Assembly: GCA_015056575.1 (NCBI GenBank)
Contig: SVGA01000003.1
Span: forward strand, 142,173 to 206,172
Direction: 5' to 3'
DNA from: Butyrivibrio sp.
GTDB taxonomy: Bacteria; Bacillota; Clostridia; Lachnospirales; Lachnospiraceae
DNA: 64,000 nucleotides
The notes under the pieces were generated by a model. The model saw only the letters and a program-made list of their open reading frames with translations, made no database searches and was not told the DNA's origin. Within the stretch, counting starts at the first letter, position 1. Each line of letters starts with the position of its first letter. Of this stretch, positions 44,556 through 52,257 are shown one piece after another. The position numbers and the translations under genes were made by a program.

Positions 44556-45761
44556 CTATTTCATCTTAAGTGACAATGCATATTGTTCCTGAGAGACCTT
44601 GACGAGCACGTTTTTGGTGTTTACCGTCTGTCCCAGCAATCCGAAGCTTTCGGAAAAGAGTGCAACGCCGAAATTAAGCTTTCCGCCGCATCGTCTTCTT
44701 ACGGATTCGTGGATCCGGCCCATAATGCTGGTCATAACCCTGTCCCGAAGTCCCCAGCTGTCTATAAGAGCGATGATCTCGTCCACCGAATTGCAGCCCA
44801 TTATGATCTTGGCCTGTGAGGAAGTACCTCCCACCATGGCCGTGTGAGCCGCAAAGATCTCACGCCTTGCATCGGAGGCTGTGGAATTGGTGTTCATGAT
44901 GCCGGCAGAAAGCTTCACAAGCTTACCAACATTTCCCACAAGGAGCAAATTCTCAACATGCTCCTGAACAGCCTTATCAATGGCCTGTCCCGGAAAATTG
45001 TAGCACATGATGCATGTCTTAAGGTCAACGTGAAGCTGGGTATTTATGGCCTCGGCACAGTATTTGCCGGGGCTTACCAGAATAGACTTGATTCCCTGCC
45101 TTGTCTGGAACAATATCTGATTGTCAATTGAGTTGGAAATATCCCTCATATGAACATGGGGAATGGAGCCGTAACTGCCCATTATGGTAATGCCGCCGGG
45201 AAATGTGTTCTGACCTATGGTCTGTTTGGCTGCGATCATAATCCCATCCGGGCAGGAAACGGTTATAAGAAGGAGCTGTGCTCCGTCGGAAGCTTCACAT
45301 ACGCCGGCAACGGCATCAAAGATAAGGGCCCTTGCCTCCTTTTCAATGAGAGGTTCACCCTTCCGGATGCCGGGCCTGTTCTCACTTGCGGTACCTACGC
45401 CCTCTCCTCCTTTAAGGAAGAGATTGCCGTAGCGAACATCAATGCAGGAATTCTCTGCTGCAGAGGCAATATCCGTGATCCTGGATACATTCACAACGAT
45501 ATTTGCCTTGTCTCTGATATCGGGTGCCACACCTCCCTCCATCAAAACGGAGTATTCGGAATGGGTCTCGTTACAGCGGGCAGGATTCCTCTTTACCATA
45601 TAGGTTCTGAATGCGCCACCCTTATGGTTTATCGTGACATTCTCGTAGTCTATTTTAAAAACAAGATCAGCAGCTGCTGCTCTTGCGGCAGCTGCTGCAC
45701 AATCACCCGTAGTTGCGTGGCTTAAAGTTAACCCCATATCTCTTCCGACATATCTATCCAT
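44556..45761 (-). CDS. CbiD-like protein (cobalt-precorrin-5B methyltransferase family), divergent and isolated
   Basis: 401 residues with CbiD features: LSHATTGDCAAAAARAA near the N-terminus (family pattern GxTTGtCAAAAxKAA), FLKGGEGVGTASENRPG, FPGGITIMGSYG, and NVGKLVKLSAGIMNTNS near 280. CbiD methylates C1 in anaerobic cobalamin synthesis. Here the usual proline-rich AINPVPR after GVGT and the TTGIVEPMS motif are changed (EPLIEKEARALI; MGSYGSIPHVHM), and no other cobalamin gene lies in the window. It may be CbiD used with a remote pathway or a relative with another role. A TATAAT at 45818-45813 is a likely -10. Confidence 0.75.
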   Translation of the reverse strand: MDRYVGRDMGLTLSHATTGDCAAAAARAAAADLVFKIDYENVTINHKGGAFRTYMVKRNPARCNETHSEYSVLMEGGVAPDIRDKANIVVNVSRITDIASAAENSCIDVRYGNLFLKGGEGVGTASENRPGIRKGEPLIEKEARALIFDAVAGVCEASDGAQLLLITVSCPDGIMIAAKQTIGQNTFPGGITIMGSYGSIPHVHMRDISNSIDNQILFQTRQGIKSILVSPGKYCAEAINTQLHVDLKTCIMCYNFPGQAIDKAVQEHVENLLLVGNVGKLVKLSAGIMNTNSTASDARREIFAAHTAMVGGTSSQAKIIMGCNSVDEIIALIDSWGLRDRVMTSIMGRIHESVRRRCGGKLNFGVALFSESFGLLGQTVNTKNVLVKVSQEQYALSLKMK

Positions 45762-45873
45762 AATAATCCCCTTGTGATCAATAAATGGAACTTATTGTGC
45801 ACGCTTATATTTATTATACAATATGTCGTGTTTTTATTAAAGAAAATAAGGTTACAATCACATAATTTAATGG

Positions 45874-46071
45874 TTAATCCTCTTCCCAGAAAAGCTCATC
45901 CAGAGTCTTGCCAAGGGTCTTACATATAGCAATGCAAAGGTTTATGGTTGGGTTGTAATCTCCCTTTTCGATGGAGCTTATGGTCTGTCTTGAAACTCCG
46001 CAGGCCGCAGCCAGCTGATCCTGAGACAGGTCTTTTCCCGCGCGGGCGGCTTTGAGTTTAAGATTCTTCAT
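45874..46071 (-). CDS. XRE/Cro-like transcriptional regulator (small HTH)
   Basis: 65 residues, a single HTH_3 domain: LKAARAGKDLSQDQLAAACGVSRQTISSIEKGDYNPTI spread over helices 1-4, ending LGKTLDELFWEED. This subfamily (YozG-like) pairs with a small membrane protein and usually represses its own operon. It starts five bases after the membrane protein gene with a GGAGG site, so the two are co-transcribed from the promoter at 46710-46738. Nested inverted repeats there are its likely operator. Confidence 0.93.
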   Translation of the reverse strand: MKNLKLKAARAGKDLSQDQLAAACGVSRQTISSIEKGDYNPTINLCIAICKTLGKTLDELFWEED

Positions 46072-46076
46072 ACGCC

Positions 46077-46610
46077 TTAGGCCTCCTCACCATCTGTCTT
46101 GACCAGTTTCTTAATTATAGCCGTTGCGCCGATGATAGCCATCCATACAATGACCATGATATTCATAACGGGCAGTGAATCAAAGCCTTCACCGGAGAGC
46201 TCTCCTGTACTGATAGCCCTGATTATCGGAATGATATTAAGAACAATGGCTATAGTAATTATTGCGGTATAACGCTTGCGGTTGTTGTTAAGTCCCCAGT
46301 ACGCATCATTCCAGATGCAGTAGATGCAAAGTACCAGGCATCCGATAAGGACGATCCCAAGGTGGATCAGGTATGTGGCAATGGGGAAGGTCATCTCCGA
46401 TACGGAAACAACTATCATGGCTGCCTCAAGTGCCAGCACTGTATAGAATGAATACTTGTAGCCTTTATTCCTGATCACTTCCTGTCTCTCGTCATACTCT
46501 GACATGATCTTCCTGTTTGAGTTTGCAAACTTAAAAAGTATAACGCAGAGCACTGCTGCAAACATAAGTCCAAAAACGAATCCGAATCCTGCATAATTTC
46601 CAACTGTCAT
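46077..46610 (-). CDS. Small multi-pass membrane protein paired with the XRE regulator
   Basis: 177 residues with five predicted membrane segments. Between the first two is SEYDERQEVIRNKGYKYSF, a DERQ motif common to DUF2178/DUF3796-like proteins that neighbour XRE regulators in Firmicutes. The function of these proteins is unknown; a role in sensing membrane stress has been guessed elsewhere. A strong AGGAGG site precedes it. It is the first gene of the two-gene cassette. Confidence 0.8.
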   Translation of the reverse strand: MTVGNYAGFGFVFGLMFAAVLCVILFKFANSNRKIMSEYDERQEVIRNKGYKYSFYTVLALEAAMIVVSVSEMTFPIATYLIHLGIVLIGCLVLCIYCIWNDAYWGLNNNRKRYTAIITIAIVLNIIPIIRAISTGELSGEGFDSLPVMNIMVIVWMAIIGATAIIKKLVKTDGEEA

Positions 46611-46699
46611 TTCATTTTCCTCCTGGCCTTAGGCCATATTATTTAATGTGACGTCTGATAGGCGTCCGGTCTGAATGTGATATTGGTGTTACTCTCAGC

Positions 46700-46762
46700 T
46701 GATATGAAAATTGTAATCTATACTTTTGTTAATGTCAAGTATATTTTACTTTTTTCATATCA
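46700..46762 (-). promoter_or_regulatory. Promoter of the XRE cassette nested in two inverted repeats
   Basis: On the minus strand TTGACA (46738-46733), a 17-bp spacer and TACAAT (46715-46710) form a near-consensus promoter. It is enclosed by an 11-bp perfect inverted repeat, TGATATGAAAA (46700-46710) and TTTTCATATCA (46752-46762). Inside is a 7-bp perfect repeat, TATACTT (46719-46725) and AAGTATA (46737-46743). Both are candidate binding sites for the XRE protein encoded downstream. Confidence 0.7.
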
Positions 46763-46890
46763 TCCTCTCAGAGGGCATTGGGATTAACAATATATCGTAT
46801 GGTAATCATTTATTATTTCGAATTACTTTATTTTTTCTTTAGAAAACGTCTACATTTTGTCCATATTTACACCGTATTATGTATACATAT

Positions 46891-47018
46891 CAGAAGTGAA
46901 ACACTTCTGACTCCCCCAACAAAACTTTTTTCATACCGGGTCGATTGGCTCCCCACTAATCGACCCCTCCTCCCAACAAAAACGGCACCGGCGAGTAATC
47001 GCAGGTGCCTTTCTTTTT
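46891..47018 (+). ncRNA. Candidate C-rich structured small RNA, copy A
   Basis: Hairpin 1 is CAGAAGTG/CACTTCTG (46891-46909). Then comes an open segment ACTCCCCCAACAAAAC, a U run and CATACC. Hairpin 2 has the 9-bp stem GGGTCGATT/AATCGACCC (46938-46966) with loop GGCTCCCCACT, and is followed by the open CTCCTCCCAACAAA. It ends in a terminator hairpin (46984-47009; GGCACC/GGTGCC enclosing GCGA/TCGC with a GTAA loop) and UUUCUUUUU. A TATACA at 46882-46887 lies just before hairpin 1. The order and C-rich motifs repeat in copy B. CCUCCU can pair with the Shine-Dalgarno AGGAGG, as in other C-rich antisense RNAs. Strand is inferred. Confidence 0.65.
46984..47018 (+). terminator. Terminator of candidate small RNA A
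   Basis: GGCACC (46984-46989) pairs with GGTGCC (47004-47009); inside, GCGA pairs with TCGC around a GTAA loop. TTTCTTTTT follows directly on the plus strand. The minus-strand side is also U-rich (GUUUUUG), so it could also terminate the minus-strand gene that ends at 47083. Confidence 0.8.
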
Positions 47019-47082
47019 AACTGTATTTGGATAATGTCAACCATCGATGCCGGCCACATCATCCCAAGCCGGTCATCTCCCG

Positions 47083-47391
47083 TTATGCAGGAATAGCTTC
47101 TTTCTCTTCAGAAGATCCGTTCTCAGAAGCCTTCTCAGAAGCCTCGTCGGAAACTATCTGATCGCTCTTCCTGGGGCCTCTTACTCCGAAGCTGCCGTTG
47201 TAGCGAAGGTCCTTTAAGATCCTGCGAATATTCTTGAGCTCCTTGGACATATCTGAAGCTGCAGCGCAAACCACAGTGGGAACGCCGCTGCCGTTAAGCT
47301 CTACTCTGTATCCTGCCTCTTTAAGTGCCTTGAAGGCCTTAAGCTTGTCTGTTGTACTTATCTGTTCAAGTTCCTTGTCATTCTTACCCAT
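47083..47391 (-). CDS. Small hypothetical protein between the two candidate small RNAs
   Basis: 102 residues, not assigned to a family. A globular N-terminal part (TDKLKAFKALKEAGYRVELNG, then VVCAAASDMSKELKNIRRILKDLRYNGSFGVRG) is followed by a Ser/Glu-rich disordered tail. The pattern suggests a small alpha/beta domain; the basic RRILKDLRYNGSFGVRGPRK could contact nucleic acid, but this is a guess. It is encoded on the opposite strand to the RNA candidates on each side, with a weak AAAGG site before ATG 47391. Confidence 0.6.
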   Translation of the reverse strand: MGKNDKELEQISTTDKLKAFKALKEAGYRVELNGSGVPTVVCAAASDMSKELKNIRRILKDLRYNGSFGVRGPRKSDQIVSDEASEKASENGSSEEKEAIPA

Positions 47392-47568
47392 AGATATAGT
47401 GCCTTTCGTTTAATACTATACATAATATAGCACATTAAATTTCTTTTTTCAAACATTTGTTCATAGATGTCATATTGCACAAATTAACTATCGTTATATC
47501 GTTTATTTTTGTTTATTATTTTTTCAATTAAACCATTAAGTAATTCATTATTGCTCCGATATAGTTAT

Positions 47569-47709
47569 TGAGAACAAAAAATTCTCACTCCCCCAACAAA
47601 ACTTTTTTTCATACCTGGGCAGTTTAACTCCCCATTAAACTGCCCTCCTCCCAAAAAAATCTTGTGAAAAACAAAAAGAGAAGGCGATTCCCCGTCACCT
47701 TCTTTTTTG
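47569..47709 (+). ncRNA. Candidate C-rich structured small RNA, copy B
   Basis: Same layout as copy A. Hairpin 1 is TGAGAA/TTCTCA (47569-47587), then ACTCCCCCAACAAAAC, a U run and CATACC. Hairpin 2 has the 9-bp stem GGGCAGTTT/AAACTGCCC (47617-47645) with loop AACTCCCCATT; then TCCTCCCAAAAAAA, and a terminator hairpin (47680-47702) with U6. Hairpin 2 differs from copy A at three base pairs, all compensated (T-A to C-G, C-G to A-T, A-T to T-A), strong evidence for an RNA fold. TATAGT (47560-47565), with TTAAGT 18 bp upstream, is a plausible promoter starting at hairpin 1. Confidence 0.68.
47676..47709. terminator. Two-way terminator of small RNA B and the C1 protease gene
   Basis: GAAGG (47680-47684) pairs with CCTTC (47698-47702), extended by GA/TC after one mismatch. 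TTTTTT follows on the plus strand and CTTTTTG on the minus strand. It can end both small RNA B and the protease transcript that stops at 47742. Confidence 0.8.
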
Positions 47710-47741
47710 TTGCGTCCATAAAGCACTTGCAGTTCATTCAA

Positions 47742-49547
47742 TCATCTGTCGCAGGTATATCCCTTTATAAAGAAATCCTTGTCATTCTGTCTTATCATTG
47801 ACAGTCCGTCATCCGAGATATAGTAGCTGCACCCGCTGGCAGTGTAATTATTGTGAATATTGCCCGTGAAGTTCTGCCACTCGTCGTAGTTGGCATCACT
47901 GATGGTATCCTCTGCTGCCTCATACACCAGCCTTCCCTCAGTGGCAGGCTTAACAAGAATAAGGAAGGTATCACCCTTCTCAAGGTTTACCTCTTTATCC
48001 AGTGGGAAGGTGTGGAATCCTCCGCTGACCGCGGAAATCTTCTGATCCAGCAAAGGTTCATCCTGAGTGGTAAAGGTTATGCTTCCCTCTTCCACAGAAG
48101 GATTTACATATACCTCAAGCTCATACTGCTGATACATATCAATAGCCATGATCCCGATCGCCTTCAAAGACTCTTTTCCCTGAGCCTCATACATTATCCC
48201 GTAGGGATTGGCCGAAGCGCTGTAGGCTGAAACTGTGTTAAAAGAGTCATCAAGGGTGCTTATGGTCCTGTTTAGGAACCCTGCTGCCTGGTAATTGTTG
48301 TCATACCAGTTGTCATCGCCCACGGCAGCCACATTATACGCCGCTGCATTGCTGATGGCGGTGGTCTCATCATAATAGGACAGATAGAAAAATCCGCCGT
48401 CTCCTACGCCCTCGCCCCAGCTGTTGCGGCAGATCCAGGCGCCGTCGCCCTCGGGGGTATCCCTGAAGTTGGAAGCGCTGTAATCGTCGTCCCATCCCAC
48501 TATGAGAACTTCATGATTGGCAGTCTCCGGCTTGTCGCCCTCAAAGGAGGAATACAGCTTGCCGCTGTGATCCTTCCAGTATCTGCTGTCTGCGTTGACA
48601 CCCACGGTAGCCGCGCCGTGCTCCATGATCATCTGCTTGACCATGAGGTTATGCTCCATATCCGCTCTTACCTCGTAGACTCCCTGCACATGGTAGTCGG
48701 AGGCAAACCCATCAGAGGGAGGATTGCCGTTATCGGAAAAGAGAAACTGGCTTCCGTAAAGTGCATTAAAAGCGTCATCTCCCGCTTCTGCCATAGGTCC
48801 CTTCCAGGCGGTAAGAATGCTGATACAACAGTCCGTAACGCCGCCGTTGGCCACATAGTTGGTGTCGTAGTCAAATATCCAGGACTTGGGAATGTTGTCC
48901 GCATTCACAAATTCCCTGTAATCATCATCGATATATCCACCCACCGAACCTTCAGCCTTATGCATGTTGTAATAGGCCAGGTGTTTCTCGGAAAGGTCTA
49001 TATCCCTGTATCCCATATCTTCGTGGTGCTTCAGAAGGTCGCTCTCGATAGCCCCCATACTGGCAAAGGTCCAGCACAGATAGGAATAGCCCTGATCCTC
49101 CACTACGGTCACATACCTCTTGCCCTCATAGTCTCTGGAATCGTATTTGGAAGGAAGATCCGCTCTGTCAAAAGATGCAGCATCCACCGGAACAACATCC
49201 TTAAAATCCTCATTGTTATAGAAGGCTCCCACATCTCCGTCCGCCATGATAACAGCCTCGGGGATCGTAAGCTTCCTCACAACAGAGACCTCATCGGTTA
49301 CAGGAGCATTGGCAGGCTCCCTGATAGTGCTCTCCGGAAGCTGATTATCCGAAGTTGCCTTCGTAGCTGCTGCCCCGACTTCGTTATTCTCAGCGGGAGT
49401 TCCCACAACGTTTGCAAGATCCTCTTCTCCTGAAGATGTACCCTCGCCCTCTCTTCTTGAGGCATTCCCTGCTGCTTTCCCGCAGGAACACAGCATCGTC
49501 AAAGTCAGCGCGCCGATTAATGAGATTGATAATAATTTTCTCTTCAT
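47742..49547 (-). CDS. Lipoprotein papain-family (C1) cysteine protease with C-terminal lectin-like domain
   Basis: 601 residues. Lipoprotein signal (MKRKLLSISLIGALTLTMLCSC; lipid-modified Cys about 20-22), then a Ser/Glu/Ala-rich linker to about 130. The C1 domain has VEDQGYSYLCWTFAS (oxyanion Gln and catalytic Cys, about 160), NHEVLIVGWDDDY (catalytic His) and CRNSWGEGVGDGGFFYLSY (Asn). The last 170 residues fit the lectin-like domain common after clostridial C1 domains. It likely degrades protein at the cell surface. It lies three bases after a C39-like gene, so the two proteases are co-expressed. Confidence 0.92.
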   Translation of the reverse strand: MKRKLLSISLIGALTLTMLCSCGKAAGNASRREGEGTSSGEEDLANVVGTPAENNEVGAAATKATSDNQLPESTIREPANAPVTDEVSVVRKLTIPEAVIMADGDVGAFYNNEDFKDVVPVDAASFDRADLPSKYDSRDYEGKRYVTVVEDQGYSYLCWTFASMGAIESDLLKHHEDMGYRDIDLSEKHLAYYNMHKAEGSVGGYIDDDYREFVNADNIPKSWIFDYDTNYVANGGVTDCCISILTAWKGPMAEAGDDAFNALYGSQFLFSDNGNPPSDGFASDYHVQGVYEVRADMEHNLMVKQMIMEHGAATVGVNADSRYWKDHSGKLYSSFEGDKPETANHEVLIVGWDDDYSASNFRDTPEGDGAWICRNSWGEGVGDGGFFYLSYYDETTAISNAAAYNVAAVGDDNWYDNNYQAAGFLNRTISTLDDSFNTVSAYSASANPYGIMYEAQGKESLKAIGIMAIDMYQQYELEVYVNPSVEEGSITFTTQDEPLLDQKISAVSGGFHTFPLDKEVNLEKGDTFLILVKPATEGRLVYEAAEDTISDANYDEWQNFTGNIHNNYTASGCSYYISDDGLSMIRQNDKDFFIKGYTCDR

Positions 49548-49550
49548 GCT

Positions 49551-50180
49551 TCACCCTATCACTGTAGTATTAAAGGAACCGAAGATTGACTGTGATATAT
49601 CTTTTGCAAAGGCCTCATAGTCGATGTAGTGGATACCGCTCTTCCAGCCGTCAATGACCCGGAGGATAGGGATCATCCTGTCCCCAACTCTCCAGATGCT
49701 GTATCCTGCCACAACCACCGTGTGGTCCTTGTAATATCCCCTTGCAATATTCATTATGATGGGCCTTCCGGCGGATATCTCTTTTACCACGTGTTTCTCA
49801 AAGCTCCAGACATATATACCGCGGCATCTGGCCTTTATCCCATACTGTTTGAAGGCCTCACGGGTTATGCCCGCGATGAAAAAAGGTATCGTCCCCCGCT
49901 TGTCCGTGTAACCAAAGTCCGTGGCGATCTCCTCCACCTTTTTGTAGATCTGCCCTATATCCTCGGGAATCCCGGGAAGGTGCAGCGTCTGCCTGTAGTA
50001 ATCAATGACCCGGGTAACCGCCACCACCGAACAATTCCTGGTGATGCGCCCGCTTATCTGCTCCATGGACTTGTGGTTCATAAGACAGGAGCGGCCACGT
50101 CTTACCATAACTCCCTTTTCCCCATACTGCTCCATCAGATATTTAGATATATTGGTAATGCCCCCATAAGGCTTTTTCAT
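49551..50180 (-). CDS. C39-like cysteine peptidase domain protein
   Basis: 209 residues without signal peptide. A papain-like triad can be read: Cys in RITRNCSVVAVTRVIDYY (about 49), His in YKDHTVVVAGYSIW (about 152), Asp/Trp in ILRVIDGWKSGIHYIDY. This resembles the C39_2 family of non-transporter peptidases, often small and secreted or intracellular. It forms a two-gene unit with the downstream C1 lipoprotein. Substrate unknown; a maturation role for the neighbour is a guess. It diverges from the methyltransferase gene. Confidence 0.75.
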   Translation of the reverse strand: MKKPYGGITNISKYLMEQYGEKGVMVRRGRSCLMNHKSMEQISGRITRNCSVVAVTRVIDYYRQTLHLPGIPEDIGQIYKKVEEIATDFGYTDKRGTIPFFIAGITREAFKQYGIKARCRGIYVWSFEKHVVKEISAGRPIIMNIARGYYKDHTVVVAGYSIWRVGDRMIPILRVIDGWKSGIHYIDYEAFAKDISQSIFGSFNTTVIG

Positions 50181-50304
50181 TGTCTGCCCTTATACCTCCG
50201 GCGGTATCATTCTCTCTTTTCCATTATACTGGTTTTTTTCGCCCTTTCACAATATATACAAACAAGAAATCCTTTTTGCTGCGATTTAGTGATAATATGT
50301 AACT

Positions 50305-52254
50305 ATGAATACTAAAAGTGAAGAAAATTCAATGCAGAATATGGCATTGCCAAACGGAGCCATCCTTTCACTGGCTAAGACCGCGCAGATACTTGGGGTT
50401 TCCGAGGCCACCATCCGCAACTGGGTAAAGCTTAAAAGGCTTAAGACCGCTTCAGCCAAGCCTCTTATGTTTGACGCCCTGGAAGTTAAGGCGCTCCACT
50501 CAAGCCTTGAGGGCGGCGAGCGCTTAAGCAGCCGTCGTAACAAGAGCCGGGCTGTGGGCAATTTTGTGCCCGTGTCCTATATTGACTTTGCCTCCCCAAA
50601 TTACAGCATTATCTGCTCTCTTCTTGATGCCCTTTCTAAGAGCCCCGTCCCGGACATCCCGGTTATCTTTTATTATGCAAAAGAGCTGCTTTCATCCCGG
50701 AACGTTCCTCAGGATCTGTCAAAAGAGCTCCTGGATGGCCTTGGTCTTGACCGGGATGAGTATGATCTGACTGATATGGACTTTCTTAAGGACTATCCCC
50801 TTGCTTACACAGACTCAGAGGATACTCTCGGAATGCTCTACATCTCTCTTAGGAACCTTCGGGACAAGAAGTCCACAGGCTCCTATTACACCCCCTACTA
50901 TGTGGTGGACCGCCTTATCGGAGATCTTGGGGATATTAAGGGAAAGTCTGTCTGTGATCCCGGCTGCGGTACGGGAAACTTTCTTTTAAGACTTCCCGGA
51001 TACATACCCATTGATAATATACACGGCTGCGATATCGATCCTGTGGCTGTTGCCATAACCCGCATAAACCTTGCTCTTAAGCATCTTCTGAGATTTCCCG
51101 AGGAGCTAAGGACCATTACGAAGAATATCACGGTCAAAAATTTCCTTACGGATACCTATAGGTCTTCTCCAATCGACATATACGTTGGTAATCCGCCCTG
51201 GGGCTACAGCTTCAGCTCAAAAGAGCTTATCACCCTCCGCCGGAATTATGAAACCTTCAAAGACAGGAGTAGGCCCGAATCCTTTGTCCTCTTTATCGAA
51301 AGGGCGCTTGAGAGTCTTACTGTCCCGGGAAAGTTTTCCTTTGTTCTCCCGGAAAGTCTCCTGGAATCAGGGCTTCACAGCGGCATCAGGAGTTTACTTT
51401 TAAAAAAGGGGCGGGTTGTTTCCGTCTCCTATTTGGGAGATGTATTCGACAACGTTCAGTGTCCCAGCATTATCTTTTCCGCAATAACAAGTGATGGAAG
51501 CACCCCATGCAATGACAGGGTCTCTGTAACCGTTTACGAGAAGAAAAACTCCTCTTTGGAGGTGCAAAAAAGCTTTACCGCCTCCCATGACAGGCTCTCT
51601 TCTTCCAGCTTTCAGCTCCTGTCCGATGATGAAGAGAATGCGATCCTGAAAATGATAAGATCCGTCCCCCACTTTACCCTGAAGAACAACGCGGATTTCG
51701 CACTGGGTATCGTTACAGGCAACAACAAGGAGCTTCTGCATTCAGAGCCCGGCAAAGGCCTTGAGCCGGTTATCCGGGGAAAAGACATAACGCCCTTTAG
51801 GATAGCACCTCCGGAAAACTACCTGGCCTTCACTCCAAGGTCCTTCCAGCAGTGCGCCCCCTCAAGGTACTATAAGGCAAAGGAAAAGCTCTTTTACCGT
51901 TTTATAGCGTCCCGCCCTATCCTTGCCAGGGACACCACAGGGCTTTTGTCCCTCAACAGTGCCAATATAATCATCCCCCATGTGAACGGCTACAGCGCCA
52001 CATACATTATGGCCATGCTCAATTCCGATGTGATAGGCTACTACTACAGCCACACCTTTAAGAGCCCCAAGGTCTTAAGGTCCTCTCTTGAGGAGCTTCC
52101 AATACCGCTGTGCTCTCTTTTGACGGTGCATGAAATAGAAGACCTCGTCCACCGTATCGAAGAAGGAAACGATGCCGAAGAGGCTGAAAAAAAGCTTGCC
52201 TCAAGGGTTCGTGAATGCTATGGTATTACTAATGATTTGAAATGGAGGTTTTAA
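50305..52254 (+). CDS. Orphan N6-adenine DNA methyltransferase with N-terminal HTH
   Basis: 649 residues. An N-terminal MerR/excisionase-like HTH (LSLAKTAQILGVSEATIRNW, about 20-40) is followed by a gamma-type amino-methyltransferase: STGSYYTPYYVVDRL, SAM-binding SVCDPGCGTGNFLL (about 215-228), GCDIDPVAVAITRINL, and catalytic GNPPWGY (about 298). A TaqI-like target recognition region follows (VIRGKDITPFRI, LNSANIIIPHVNGYSATYI). No restriction gene is adjacent, so it may act in regulation or belong to a dispersed system. The start codon is uncertain, with no ribosome site before 50305. DAHP synthase begins three bases after its stop. Confidence 0.88.
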   Translation: MNTKSEENSMQNMALPNGAILSLAKTAQILGVSEATIRNWVKLKRLKTASAKPLMFDALEVKALHSSLEGGERLSSRRNKSRAVGNFVPVSYIDFASPNYSIICSLLDALSKSPVPDIPVIFYYAKELLSSRNVPQDLSKELLDGLGLDRDEYDLTDMDFLKDYPLAYTDSEDTLGMLYISLRNLRDKKSTGSYYTPYYVVDRLIGDLGDIKGKSVCDPGCGTGNFLLRLPGYIPIDNIHGCDIDPVAVAITRINLALKHLLRFPEELRTITKNITVKNFLTDTYRSSPIDIYVGNPPWGYSFSSKELITLRRNYETFKDRSRPESFVLFIERALESLTVPGKFSFVLPESLLESGLHSGIRSLLLKKGRVVSVSYLGDVFDNVQCPSIIFSAITSDGSTPCNDRVSVTVYEKKNSSLEVQKSFTASHDRLSSSSFQLLSDDEENAILKMIRSVPHFTLKNNADFALGIVTGNNKELLHSEPGKGLEPVIRGKDITPFRIAPPENYLAFTPRSFQQCAPSRYYKAKEKLFYRFIASRPILARDTTGLLSLNSANIIIPHVNGYSATYIMAMLNSDVIGYYYSHTFKSPKVLRSSLEELPIPLCSLLTVHEIEDLVHRIEEGNDAEEAEKKLASRVRECYGITNDLKWRF

Positions 52255-52257
52255 CCG

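Noticed and set aside
45874..46610. Toxin-antitoxin module
   Set aside because: The partner is a 177-residue five-helix membrane protein of a family often found with XRE regulators; no toxin motif is seen.
46891..47709. Minus-strand GGA-rich CsrA sponge
   Set aside because: Read on the minus strand the loops show GGGGAG and could bind CsrA, but promoter-like -10 elements and the best U tracts are on the plus strand; not excluded, only less likely.
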